This document shows, in pieces, positions 26,471 to 34,945 of a stretch of 52,539 nucleotides of DNA. This DNA is from Caballeronia cordobensis. Lineage in GTDB: Bacteria > Pseudomonadota > Gammaproteobacteria > Burkholderiales > Burkholderiaceae. Each line of letters begins with the position of its first letter. Position 1 is the first letter of the stretch. Location of the stretch: positions 1 to 52,539 of the forward strand of contig NZ_FCNY02000035.1 of assembly GCF_001544575.2 (NCBI RefSeq), in the 5' to 3' direction. The translations under genes were made by a program, and so were the position numbers. The notes under the pieces are model-generated. The model was given only the letters and a program-made list of their open reading frames with translations, was not told the origin of the DNA and did no database searches.

Positions 26471-26596
26471 GATGAAACGCTGAATGCAAGCGGCAAGTCT
26501 AGCGCGAGCACCACGATCGCGCGCGAAAAAACAGCGCACATCCCGCACTTTCGTCCGATACTGCAATGAAACGCGCCGCAAACGAAGGACGCAATC

Positions 26597-28012
26597 ATGC
26601 GGATCTACGACGAAATGCGTCAGGACGACACCGTGCGCAATCACTACGCGCGGTTTTCCCGCTGGCTCACGATGCAAAGCGCCGACACCATCGCGCGCAA
26701 ACGCGCCGAGGCCGACGTTCTGTTCCGGCGCGTGGGCATCACTTTCGCGGTGAGCGGCGTGAACGGCGATTCGTCCGGCACCGAGCGGCTCATTCCCTTC
26801 GACATGATTCCGCGCATCATTCCCGGCGACGAATGGCGCGTGCTCGAAGCAGGCCTGCGCCAGCGCGTGCAGGCGCTCAATCTCTTTCTGCACGATATCT
26901 ATCACAAGGGCGATATCGTGTTCGCCGGACGCATTCCCGCGCAGCAGGTCTACACGAATGCGCAGTATCGGCCGGAGATGCAGGGCGTCGATGTGCCGCT
27001 CGACGTCTATGCGCATATCGCCGGCATCGACGTCGTGCGCGCGGGCGAAGCGGGTGAGTTCTACGTGCTCGAAGACAATCTGCGCGTGCCTTCGGGCGTC
27101 TCGTACATGCTCGAAAACCGCAAGATGATGATGCGGCTCTTTCCCGAGCTTTTCGTGCAGAACCGCGTCGCGCCGGTCGCGCATTATCCGGATCTGCTGC
27201 TCGAAACGCTGCGCTCGATCGCGCCCGAAGGCGTGGACGATCCGGCCGTCGTCGTGCTGACGCCGGGCATGTACAACGCCGCGTATTTCGAGCACACCTT
27301 CCTCGCGCAGCAAATGGGCGTGGAGCTCGTCGAAGGCAAGGATCTCTTCGTCGACGACAACTATGTCTTCATGCGCACGACGCACGGGCCGCGCCGCGTG
27401 GATGTGATCTATCGCCGCGTCGACGACGACTTTCTCGATCCGCTCGCCTTTCGTGCGGATTCGGCGCTGGGCGTGGCGGGCTTGCTGACCTCGTATCGTG
27501 CGGGACGCGTGACGCTCGCGAACGCGATGGGCACCGGCATCGCCGACGACAAATCGATCTACCCGTTCGTCCCCGACATGATCGAATTCTATCTCGGCGA
27601 GACGCCGATACTGAACAACGTGCCCACGTTTCAATGCCGCAAGCCGGACGATCTCGCCTACACGCTCGCGCATCTGCCGGAACTCGTCGTGAAGGAAGTG
27701 CACGGCGCGGGCGGTTACGGGATGCTCGTCGGGCCGGCATCGACGCATGACGAAATCGAAGCCTTTCGCGCGCGGCTCGTGTCGAAGCCCGAAGGCTATA
27801 TCGCTCAGCCGACGCTCGCGCTGTCCGCCTGCCCGACCTTCGTCGATGCGGGCATCGCGCCGCGGCACATCGACTTGCGGCCGTTCGTGCTTTCCGGCCG
27901 CGAAGTGTCGATGTGCGCGGGCGGCCTCACGCGTGTCGCGCTGCGCGAGGGATCGCTGGTCGTCAATTCGTCGCAGGGCGGCGGCACGAAAGATACATGG
28001 ATGGTCGAATGA
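26597..28012 (+). CDS. Circularly permuted ATP-grasp protein (Anbu cluster)
   Basis: The 471-residue protein is of the circularly permuted ATP-grasp type 2 family (DUF404/DUF407). It shows FFL-type glycine-rich and acidic segments (LTPGMYNAAYFEHTFLA, DLFVDDNYVFMRTTHGP, VVKEVHGAGGYGMLVGP). Such enzymes are thought to ligate amino acids or peptides using ATP. It is the first gene of a cluster with alpha-E, transglutaminase and Anbu genes. This set is described by Iyer, Aravind and co-workers as an amidoligase/peptidase system. The peptide product is not known. Confidence 0.9.
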   Translation: MRIYDEMRQDDTVRNHYARFSRWLTMQSADTIARKRAEADVLFRRVGITFAVSGVNGDSSGTERLIPFDMIPRIIPGDEWRVLEAGLRQRVQALNLFLHDIYHKGDIVFAGRIPAQQVYTNAQYRPEMQGVDVPLDVYAHIAGIDVVRAGEAGEFYVLEDNLRVPSGVSYMLENRKMMMRLFPELFVQNRVAPVAHYPDLLLETLRSIAPEGVDDPAVVVLTPGMYNAAYFEHTFLAQQMGVELVEGKDLFVDDNYVFMRTTHGPRRVDVIYRRVDDDFLDPLAFRADSALGVAGLLTSYRAGRVTLANAMGTGIADDKSIYPFVPDMIEFYLGETPILNNVPTFQCRKPDDLAYTLAHLPELVVKEVHGAGGYGMLVGPASTHDEIEAFRARLVSKPEGYIAQPTLALSACPTFVDAGIAPRHIDLRPFVLSGREVSMCAGGLTRVALREGSLVVNSSQGGGTKDTWMVE

Positions 28013-28013
28013 C

Positions 28014-28967
28014 ATGCTGAGCCGCACAGCCGATCACCTGTTCTGGATGGCGCGCTACATGGAGCGCGCGGAGAACACCGCCCGCATGCTCGACATCGAC
28101 ATGCAAGGCGCGTTGCTGCCTCAAACGCCCGAACAGGAAGCGCGCGCGCAACGCTCGGTGCTGAAGATTTCCGAACTGGAAGACATGTTCGACGCGCGTC
28201 ATCCCGGCTCGCGCTCGCGCGAGGACATGCTGCATTTCATGGCCGCGGACGCGCGCAATCCGTCGAGCATGCTGTCGTGCCTGCAGGCGACGCGCGAAAA
28301 CGCGCGCGCGGTGCGCGGCACGCTCACGACCGACGGCTGGGAAACCATCAACTTCACCTGGCTCGAATTCAATCAGCGGCTCGCGAACAGGGAGCTCGAA
28401 ACGAGTCCGGATGCGCTCTTCGAATGGGTCAAGTATCGCGCGAATCTGTGCCGCGGCGTGATGCAGGGCACCGCGTTGCGCGACGACGCGTTCTTCTTCA
28501 TGCAGCTCGGCGCGTATCTGGAACGCGCGGACAACACGGCGCGCATTCTCGACGTGCGCTTCGCCGACGCCACGCCCAATTCGCGCGAGGCCGCGCGCCA
28601 GCTCGAAGACTTCTATTACTGGACGTCGATCCTGAGTTCGGTCTCGGCGCTGGAGATCTATCGCAAGGTGTATCGCGACGTGGTGACGCCCACGCGCGTC
28701 GTCGAGTTGCTGATCCTCAACGAGCAGATGCCGCGCTCGCTGATCGCATCGCTCGATGGCGTCTGCGATACGCTCGCGAAGCTGCGCACGGATGCATCGA
28801 AGGACTGCGAGCGCTTCGCGGGCAAGCTGCGCGCCGACGTGCTCTATGCCGACATCCGCCAGATTCTGGAGACGGGCGTTCACGCGTGGCTCACGCAGTT
28901 TCTGAAGCGCGTGGACGAGCTCGGGCTGCGCGTGATGCATACCTTCCTCATGCTGCCGATCGCGTGA
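28014..28967 (+). CDS. Alpha-E domain protein (Anbu cluster)
   Basis: The 317-residue alpha-helical protein begins MLSRTADHLFWMARYMERAENTAR, the diagnostic opening of the alpha-E family. It carries repeated ERAxNTAR-type motifs (again in AYLERADNTARIL). It lies one base after the ATP-grasp stop and four bases before the transglutaminase start. It is probably a partner or scaffold of the ATP-grasp enzyme. No catalytic residues are established for it. Confidence 0.9.
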   Translation: MLSRTADHLFWMARYMERAENTARMLDIDMQGALLPQTPEQEARAQRSVLKISELEDMFDARHPGSRSREDMLHFMAADARNPSSMLSCLQATRENARAVRGTLTTDGWETINFTWLEFNQRLANRELETSPDALFEWVKYRANLCRGVMQGTALRDDAFFFMQLGAYLERADNTARILDVRFADATPNSREAARQLEDFYYWTSILSSVSALEIYRKVYRDVVTPTRVVELLILNEQMPRSLIASLDGVCDTLAKLRTDASKDCERFAGKLRADVLYADIRQILETGVHAWLTQFLKRVDELGLRVMHTFLMLPIA

Positions 28968-28970
28968 ATC

Positions 28971-29741
28971 ATGCTGCTCATCATTCGCCACGACATCCGC
29001 TTCAGCTACGCCGCGCCGGTCACGTATTCGATCCAGCAGTTTCGCGTGAGTCCGGCGAGCGGTTCGTCGCAGCTCGTGCGGCACTGGCATGTGGAGGCGC
29101 CGGGCAAGCTCGATGCGACGCGCGACGCCTACGGCAACGCGCTGCATACGCTCGTGTTGACGAAGCCGCACAGCGAGATGCATGTGAGCGTGGCGGGCGA
29201 AGTCGAAACCGAAGCGCTCGCCGATGGCCGTCTCTTCGACGAAGCCGGTCCCATTCCGCTCGAACATTTCACGTGCGCGACGCCGCTGACGACGCCCGAT
29301 GCGGCTATCCGCGAACTCGCCGACCGTGTTCCCGCGCTCGACACGGCCGCGGCGCTTTTCGCGCTGATGGAGCGCATCGCGGAACGCGTGCGCTATCGCA
29401 ACGAGCCGGCGGGGACGGCGGCGCAGGCGCTGGCAAACGGCTGCGGCGACGCGCGCGATTTCGCGCATCTGATGCTCGCGTGCTGCCGTGCGCGCGGCGT
29501 GCCCGCGCGCTGCGTCAGCGGCTATCTGGGCACGCACGCGCATGCATGGGCCGATGTGTGGATCGAACACGGCTGGGTGTCGGTGGACGCGACCGAGGCC
29601 GCGTTTGCGAACGAACGCCACTGCCGTCTTGCGGTGGCGCGGGACTACGAGGCGGCGGCGCCAGTGCGCGGCGCGCGCGTGGGCGGCAAGGAAGCGACGC
29701 TGGATGTGCGCATCGACATCGACGCCCGGGCCGATCAATGA
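28971..29741 (+). CDS. Transglutaminase-like cysteine peptidase-fold protein (Anbu cluster)
   Basis: The 256-residue protein has an N-terminal beta-rich domain (RHDIRFSYAAPVTYS). A transglutaminase core follows with the Cys in GNGCGDARDFAHLM-like context (NGCGDARDFAH), the His in HAHAWADVW and the Asp in VSVDATEAA. It could cleave or make isopeptide bonds. It is the third gene of the cluster, and its stop lies 69 bases before the Anbu start. Confidence 0.9.
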   Translation: MLLIIRHDIRFSYAAPVTYSIQQFRVSPASGSSQLVRHWHVEAPGKLDATRDAYGNALHTLVLTKPHSEMHVSVAGEVETEALADGRLFDEAGPIPLEHFTCATPLTTPDAAIRELADRVPALDTAAALFALMERIAERVRYRNEPAGTAAQALANGCGDARDFAHLMLACCRARGVPARCVSGYLGTHAHAWADVWIEHGWVSVDATEAAFANERHCRLAVARDYEAAAPVRGARVGGKEATLDVRIDIDARADQ

Positions 29742-29810
29742 CACACCGTGCATGCGACACACGGACGCGCTCAGTACAATGAGGGTTTGTTTGCTTCAGG
29801 ATGGACCGAC

Positions 29811-30677
29811 ATGACTTATTGCGTGGGCATGTGCGTGGACGAGGGCCTCGTGTTCCTGTCCGACACGCGCACCAACGCCGGCGTGGACCACGTGAGCGCC
29901 GCGCGCAAGATGGTTGTTTTCGAACAGCCGGGCGAGCGCGTGATCGTTCTGCTCGCGGCGGGCAATCTGGCGCTGACGCAGGCGGTGATGCATCTGCTCG
30001 CGGAGCCCTCCGATCCCCACGCGCCCACGCTCTACAGCGTCCCGACGATGGCCGAAGCCGCGCGCATCGTCGGCGATGCGGTGCGTGAGGTGCATCGCCG
30101 CGATGCCTTGTCGCTGGCGGAATTCAGCGTCGACTTCAATTGCAGCTTCATTCTCGGCGGACAGATCTGCGGCCAGCCGCCGCGCATGTTCATGATCTAC
30201 GCGGCGGGCAATTTCATCGAATCGACGCGTGTGTCGCCGTATTTTCAGATCGGCGAATCGAAGTACGGCAAGCCGATCATCGACCGCGTGATCACGCCGG
30301 CCTCGCCGCTCGACGAAGCCGCCAAATGCGCGCTCATCTCGATGGATTCGACGCTGCGCTCGAATCTCTCGGTGGGCCTGCCGCTCGATCTGCTGGTCTA
30401 CGAAAAGGACTCGCTGCGCGTGACGCGTTTCGCCACGATCGACAACAACAGCGCGTACTACCAGATGATCAACAAGACCTGGGGCGAGCGGTTGCGGCAA
30501 CTGTTCGGCGAGATTCCGAACCCGTCGTGGACCGATCTCGACAACGTGCCGCTGCGCCCGCGCGATACCCGCAGCACCGTGCCGCGCCTCGTCATCGGCG
30601 ACTTGCCGTGCCCCGACGCGCCCGCGCAGACGCTCGCGGAAAACATGAATCCGACGGGTAACGCGCCGCAGCAATAG
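29811..30677 (+). CDS. anbu: Anbu, proteasome-like N-terminal nucleophile peptidase
   Basis: The 288-residue protein starts MTYCVGMCVDEGLVFLSDTR, so Met removal would expose Thr1 as nucleophile, as in HslV and the proteasome beta subunit. The YAAGNFIES segment and the C-terminal extension match the Anbu (ancestral beta subunit) family. Anbu forms ring-like assemblies in known structures; its substrates are unresolved. The ATG at 29811 was chosen because an upstream in-frame ATG at 29748 would block the N-terminal Thr. It ends the cluster and is convergent with the GDPD-like gene. Confidence 0.92.
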   Translation: MTYCVGMCVDEGLVFLSDTRTNAGVDHVSAARKMVVFEQPGERVIVLLAAGNLALTQAVMHLLAEPSDPHAPTLYSVPTMAEAARIVGDAVREVHRRDALSLAEFSVDFNCSFILGGQICGQPPRMFMIYAAGNFIESTRVSPYFQIGESKYGKPIIDRVITPASPLDEAAKCALISMDSTLRSNLSVGLPLDLLVYEKDSLRVTRFATIDNNSAYYQMINKTWGERLRQLFGEIPNPSWTDLDNVPLRPRDTRSTVPRLVIGDLPCPDAPAQTLAENMNPTGNAPQQ

Positions 30678-30684
30678 CCGCGCT

Positions 30685-31662
30685 TCAGCGCACGGACGCC
30701 GGGCATTGCGGCGGCGTTTGCATGTTCGTTCTGATCGCGTGCATCGTGCGCGGAGAATCGGCGAGCACGGCGTCGAGGCCCAGGCAAGCGGCCGCGCGAT
30801 AGTCGGCGTCGTCGCTGATGCCGATCGCGAGCATGTGGACCGGACCGTTCGTGCGGAAGCATTTCACTGCCGCGGGCGTCCAGAGCGTGGCCGTCACGTG
30901 CGAGCGCGCCTCGCCGAGCGTGAACGTCTCGACCAGCTCCATCTTTCTGGCGTACTCGAATGCGCTCCATGTGCCGGGCGGCGGCGGGTTTTCGCACGTC
31001 TGCGATAGCGCCACGGCGGCGAGGCGGGCGCGCGTCGCATCGCGCGATTCGAAAAGGCGCGCCCGCGGATACGCCGCGAACGCCTTCTGATACGCGGCCT
31101 CGGTCGAGTAAATCAGCACGCGCTGCCACGCGTTTTCTTCGTCCAGCACGCGCGCGACGGCCGCCGCCTGCGGCTCGGCGGGGAGTGCTTTCATGTCGAG
31201 CATCACGGCCACGGCCGGCGGGATCGCGCGCAACGCCTGCGCTAGCGACGGGATGCGCACGGGTTCATCGCGATACGGATAGCGCTTTGCGCCGCTCGCG
31301 TCGGTGCGCGCGAAGTTCCAGCCAGCGTTCAGACGCTCCAGCGCGGCGAAGTCCAGGCTCGCGACGGCGCCCTGGCCGTCGGTGTTCGTGGAGAGATTCG
31401 CCGGGCGATAGAGCACGGGCACGCCGTCGCGCGTGAGCTGCACCGTGAGCCAGATCGCATCGGCGCGATGTTGCAGTGCGCCTTCGATGGCGGTCAGCGT
31501 GTTCTCGGGATAATCGGCTGCGCCGGCGCGATGCGCGACGATTATCGGCAGGCGCGGCGATTCGTCGGCACGGGAGGGCGATACGGCGCGGCCTCCGCAG
31601 CCCGCGCTCGCGAGGCACACGGCGAGTGCGAAAGACCGCAGCAGCGTCGAGCGTAATGGCAT
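30685..31662 (-). CDS. GDPD-fold lipoprotein, catalytically degenerate-looking
   Basis: The 325-residue protein has a lipoprotein-like signal peptide (LASAGC) followed by a glycerophosphodiester phosphodiesterase TIM-barrel-type sequence. The first His is kept in VAHRAGAADYPENTL. The residues that usually follow (the ExD metal ligands and the second catalytic His of an HDP motif) read WLT (71-73) and YRP (85-87). It may therefore be a non-catalytic member or have changed specificity. It is convergent with Anbu, 7 bases apart, and has no obvious partner. Confidence 0.8.
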   Translation of the reverse strand: MPLRSTLLRSFALAVCLASAGCGGRAVSPSRADESPRLPIIVAHRAGAADYPENTLTAIEGALQHRADAIWLTVQLTRDGVPVLYRPANLSTNTDGQGAVASLDFAALERLNAGWNFARTDASGAKRYPYRDEPVRIPSLAQALRAIPPAVAVMLDMKALPAEPQAAAVARVLDEENAWQRVLIYSTEAAYQKAFAAYPRARLFESRDATRARLAAVALSQTCENPPPPGTWSAFEYARKMELVETFTLGEARSHVTATLWTPAAVKCFRTNGPVHMLAIGISDDADYRAAACLGLDAVLADSPRTMHAIRTNMQTPPQCPASVR

Positions 31663-31783
31663 GGCGTGAATCTCCGGACGTTCGTAACCCGGTGATTCTG
31701 CTTCCCGTCATGCCCGCACCGTGCACGCGAGCGGTTGATTCAACAATTTGTTGCGCCTTGCCGCGTTGGCGGCGCGCATAAAA

Positions 31784-31814
31784 AAACAGCCACCGGCAAA
31801 GCCGATGGCTGTTT
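31784..31814 (-). terminator. Rho-independent terminator of the porin gene
   Basis: AAACAGCCACCGGC pairs with GCCGATGGCTGTTT with a single mismatch. The minus-strand transcript would end in a T run (A run at 31780-31786). It lies 57 bases after the porin stop. Confidence 0.85.
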
Positions 31815-31870
31815 CAGGATGCTGCTGTCCGAAAGACACGGCACTTGCGTGCCGCGCCAGCCGGTTGTTC

Positions 31871-33025
31871 TTAGAACTTGTGGCGCACGCCCACGATCAC
31901 GATTTCCTGGTGGCTGCGGCCGCTTTCGAAGCCGTACGAGCCAACCGTAGCTTGCGCCGAGCTGAGCGAGCCATCCGCGTTGCGCTGATCGCCGCTGGCG
32001 TGCTGGTAAGCAGCGACAGCGTAGAAATCGGTGCGCTTCGACAGCGAGTAGTCGGCGCCCAGGCTGACCTGGTGGTACGTCGCGGAAGCGTCGCCGCTTG
32101 CCTTCGTGTACGTGTAGCCCAGACCCGTCAACAGAGCCGGCGTGACCTGGAAGTTCACGAAGCCGTTGCCGACGTTGAAGTGCTGCGAGCCCTGGAGCGA
32201 CGAGCCGTCTGCCTTGTATTGCGCGTTGCTGTACGAACCGCCGACCGTGAATGCGCCGATCGAGTACTGGATCGCGCCGCGGGCGATGCCGATCGCGTGA
32301 GCCGTTGCGTAAGCTGCGTTGACCGGGCTGTTGAACAGCGAGTCCGACGACGGGCTGCCCCAGCCGTTGGCCACGCGGCCAGCCGTCGGGTTGTTCGCGT
32401 AGAAGTAGCCGCCAGCAACAGCCAACGGGCCGTTGTTGTACGTTGCGGCTGCCGACCACGTCTGGCCTTGGCCGGTCGCGCCAGCCAGGTTGCTGAAGCC
32501 ATACAGGCCTTCGACCTGGAAGCCGGCGAAGTTCGGCGAAACATACTTGACGGCGTTCGACGTACGCAGCGAGTTGTCGTAGTTGTCGATATCGCCCGGC
32601 GTCGCGAACATCGCGCCCCAGTAGTTATCAGCCGTGATGCCCTGGACCATGTCGACGAGCGGGTCGTACTGACGGCCCAGCGTGACCGTGCCCCACTGGT
32701 TGCCCGACAGACCGACGAACGCTTGACGGCCGAATTCGCGGCCGCCCTGGCCGAGACGGCCGGTGCCGACGTCAAAGCCGTTTTCCAACTGGAAGATCGC
32801 CTTCAGACCGCCGCCCAGGTCTTCCTGACCCTTCAAGCCCCAGCGGTCGCCGGACAGGTTGCCGTTGATCATGCCGACCAGCTTGTCGCCGTTTGCGTTG
32901 GCATGGCTCACGTAGCCGATACCTGCGTCGATCACGCCATACAGCGTCACGCTCGTTTGTGCCTGTGCCGCGCCAGCTGCGCCGAGCATAGCCAGCGAGA
33001 GGGACGTCAGTGCGAATCGTTTCAT
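31871..33025 (-). CDS. Outer-membrane porin (OmpC/Gram-negative type)
   Basis: The 384-residue protein has a signal peptide ending AQAQ, then TSVTLYGVIDAGIGYVSHANA, the usual start of a betaproteobacterial 16-strand porin. It has the GFEVEG-type strands and ends in HKF, with the C-terminal Phe needed for outer-membrane insertion. The ATG at 33025 has GGAGA upstream; the longer reading upstream is not signal-like. Porins of this type admit small hydrophilic solutes. A 349-base gap upstream holds a pair of 11-bp palindromes that may be operators. Confidence 0.95.
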   Translation of the reverse strand: MKRFALTSLSLAMLGAAGAAQAQTSVTLYGVIDAGIGYVSHANANGDKLVGMINGNLSGDRWGLKGQEDLGGGLKAIFQLENGFDVGTGRLGQGGREFGRQAFVGLSGNQWGTVTLGRQYDPLVDMVQGITADNYWGAMFATPGDIDNYDNSLRTSNAVKYVSPNFAGFQVEGLYGFSNLAGATGQGQTWSAAATYNNGPLAVAGGYFYANNPTAGRVANGWGSPSSDSLFNSPVNAAYATAHAIGIARGAIQYSIGAFTVGGSYSNAQYKADGSSLQGSQHFNVGNGFVNFQVTPALLTGLGYTYTKASGDASATYHQVSLGADYSLSKRTDFYAVAAYQHASGDQRNADGSLSSAQATVGSYGFESGRSHQEIVIVGVRHKF

Positions 33026-33255
33026 CGAATTCTCCACGCGAATGATTAAAATCGTTGTTGCCGGCGCAGAGAATAACGCAACGTTTCGTAAGTTTAGAAA
33101 TGGAAAATAAAGACTGTCTCGAAAAACACACACTCGGGTCAGATGCCCGCTGGTCAAGGGTCCGAGGCGATCGTTGGAGCGAATTTTGGGAGACAGACGC
33201 GGTGTGGAAAAGTTCCGCGCCGTCGCGGGATTTTAAGAAGGCGGGTCGCGGCGGC

Positions 33256-33293
33256 TAATCCGATTATCCTCGCCTGCCGCGCTAATCGGATTA
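33256..33293. repeat. Pair of 11-bp palindromes upstream of the porin gene
   Basis: TAATCCGATTA (33256-33266) and TAATCGGATTA (33283-33293) are each palindromic around their central base. They are also exact inverted copies, with a 16-base gap, about 230 bases before the porin start and 82 bases past the YihY stop. This is the only clear structure in the 33026-33374 gap. Confidence 0.65.
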
Positions 33294-33374
33294 CCGTCGA
33301 TCCAAATAACAAAGCGCTTTAATGGCGTCGGATTTTTCGGATTGACCGGATAGCGGCGCCGGTCGCTCGCAATT

Positions 33375-34703
33375 TCACGATGCCGGATCGTTGCGCCGCG
33401 CGGCCTCGCGCCGCGACAGCAGCGCGACCGCCATGCCCGCGCTCGCCGCGACCAGCACTGCGCGCCACGGATGCCGCCGCACCACGGCATTGGCGTGCGA
33501 CGCCTTGCGGCCCGCGCCTACCATCGCAAGGGCGGTGACGCGCGTGGCGGTCGATTCCGCCCGCGCGAGCTTGCGCGACAACTCCAGCGCCCGCGCCACC
33601 GCCGACACTTTCTTGCGCGCCTGCCCCGTCAACTGCTGCGCGCGCTGGGCACGGCCGCCGATCGTCCGGCGCGCGCTCGCGCTGACGGGCGCATCGGGGC
33701 GCGCGACCGGCGTCATCGCCGCGGCCTCCGCGGCCGCGACCGGCACCGCGGTGCGGGTCGATGCCGCCAGCAGCGAGCCGATCTTCGCGCGGCTGCCCGG
33801 CGGCACGCGGCCGTTGTTCTGCTGGCCCCACGCGCCGCGCGGATCGTGCAGCCGCGCGCGCGCCGCCGAGAATTCCGCGCCGAGCAGCAGCACGGCGGCG
33901 GAGAAATACAGCCACATGAGCAGCACCGCGAGCGAGCCCGCCGCGCCGAACGCGCTCGCGGTGCCCGCGTGCGTCAGGTACAGCGCGAAAAGCTTCTTGC
34001 CGGCCGAGAACAGCAGCGCGGCGACCAGTCCGCCCACGAGCGCGTCGCGCCATTGCACGGGCGCATCGGGCAGAAATTTCAGCAGCGCGCCGAACGCGAC
34101 CGTGAGAATCGCGAGTCCGGCCACGAGCTGCACGATATCGCCGACGATCACGAACGGCGAATTCGCCCACAGCCACATGCCGACGGCCTGAATCGCGGTG
34201 TCGAGCACGAGCGAGACGATCAGCAGGAACGCGACGCCGAGCACGAGCCCGAACGAGACGAGCCGCACGCGCACCATCGTCATGATGCTGGAGCGCGCGT
34301 CGCCGGCCATCGGCCAGACGATGTTGAGCGCCGTATTGAGCGATGAAAACGTCGCCGACGCGCCGACCGCCAGCAGCACGAAGGAAATGATCGCCGCGAT
34401 GCCCGTGCCGCTGCTGCGATGCGCGTTTTCGACGATGCTCTGCACGCCCGAGGCCGCCTGATCGCCGATGAGTCCGTTCACCTGATGAAATAACTGCCCG
34501 CGCGCGGCTTCCGGCCCGAAAATCCAGCCCGCGACGGCGATCACCATGACGAGCGTCGGCGCGAGCGAGAACGCCGAATAGAACGCGATGCTCGCGGCCA
34601 TGGCGGCGCAGCGGTTTTCCGAGAATTGCTTGAGCGCGCCGAGCGCCCACGAAGCGTCTTTCTTGACGACGGCTTCGATCTTCTGCGTTGACACGGTACT
34701 CAT
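33375..34703 (-). CDS. YihY/BrkB-family inner-membrane protein
   Basis: The 442-residue protein has about six membrane helices in residues 30-280 with the family signature FSAFSLAPTLVMVIAV and NRCAAMAASIAFY. The C-terminal 150 residues are hydrophilic and Ala/Arg-rich, ending in a further hydrophobic stretch (RAVLVAASAGMAVALL). The family has been called ribonuclease BN in error; the true function is unknown. The ATG at 34703 starts MSTVSTQKIEAVV. The gene is divergent from fdnG, across a 242-base gap. Confidence 0.9.
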   Translation of the reverse strand: MSTVSTQKIEAVVKKDASWALGALKQFSENRCAAMAASIAFYSAFSLAPTLVMVIAVAGWIFGPEAARGQLFHQVNGLIGDQAASGVQSIVENAHRSSGTGIAAIISFVLLAVGASATFSSLNTALNIVWPMAGDARSSIMTMVRVRLVSFGLVLGVAFLLIVSLVLDTAIQAVGMWLWANSPFVIVGDIVQLVAGLAILTVAFGALLKFLPDAPVQWRDALVGGLVAALLFSAGKKLFALYLTHAGTASAFGAAGSLAVLLMWLYFSAAVLLLGAEFSAARARLHDPRGAWGQQNNGRVPPGSRAKIGSLLAASTRTAVPVAAAEAAAMTPVARPDAPVSASARRTIGGRAQRAQQLTGQARKKVSAVARALELSRKLARAESTATRVTALAMVGAGRKASHANAVVRRHPWRAVLVAASAGMAVALLSRREAARRNDPAS

Positions 34704-34945
34704 GACGGCCTCTCGGTTCGATGAATGGAGCGCGGATGCCCGGCGACGTTCATGCGGTCGAGCACGTTCCATTCCAGAACGGACGTGACCGGGCGCGCGT
34801 CTTGCGCAGTGACGAAATCGTCTGCTTTTGATGAAGGACATGAAGAAGCGGGCGCATTGGTGCAAATCCGGTAGCAAACTTACTGCCGCATTTCATCGTG
34901 CACCATATACTTGAATCACCCACAAACGACGCGCCGAGGGCAACC

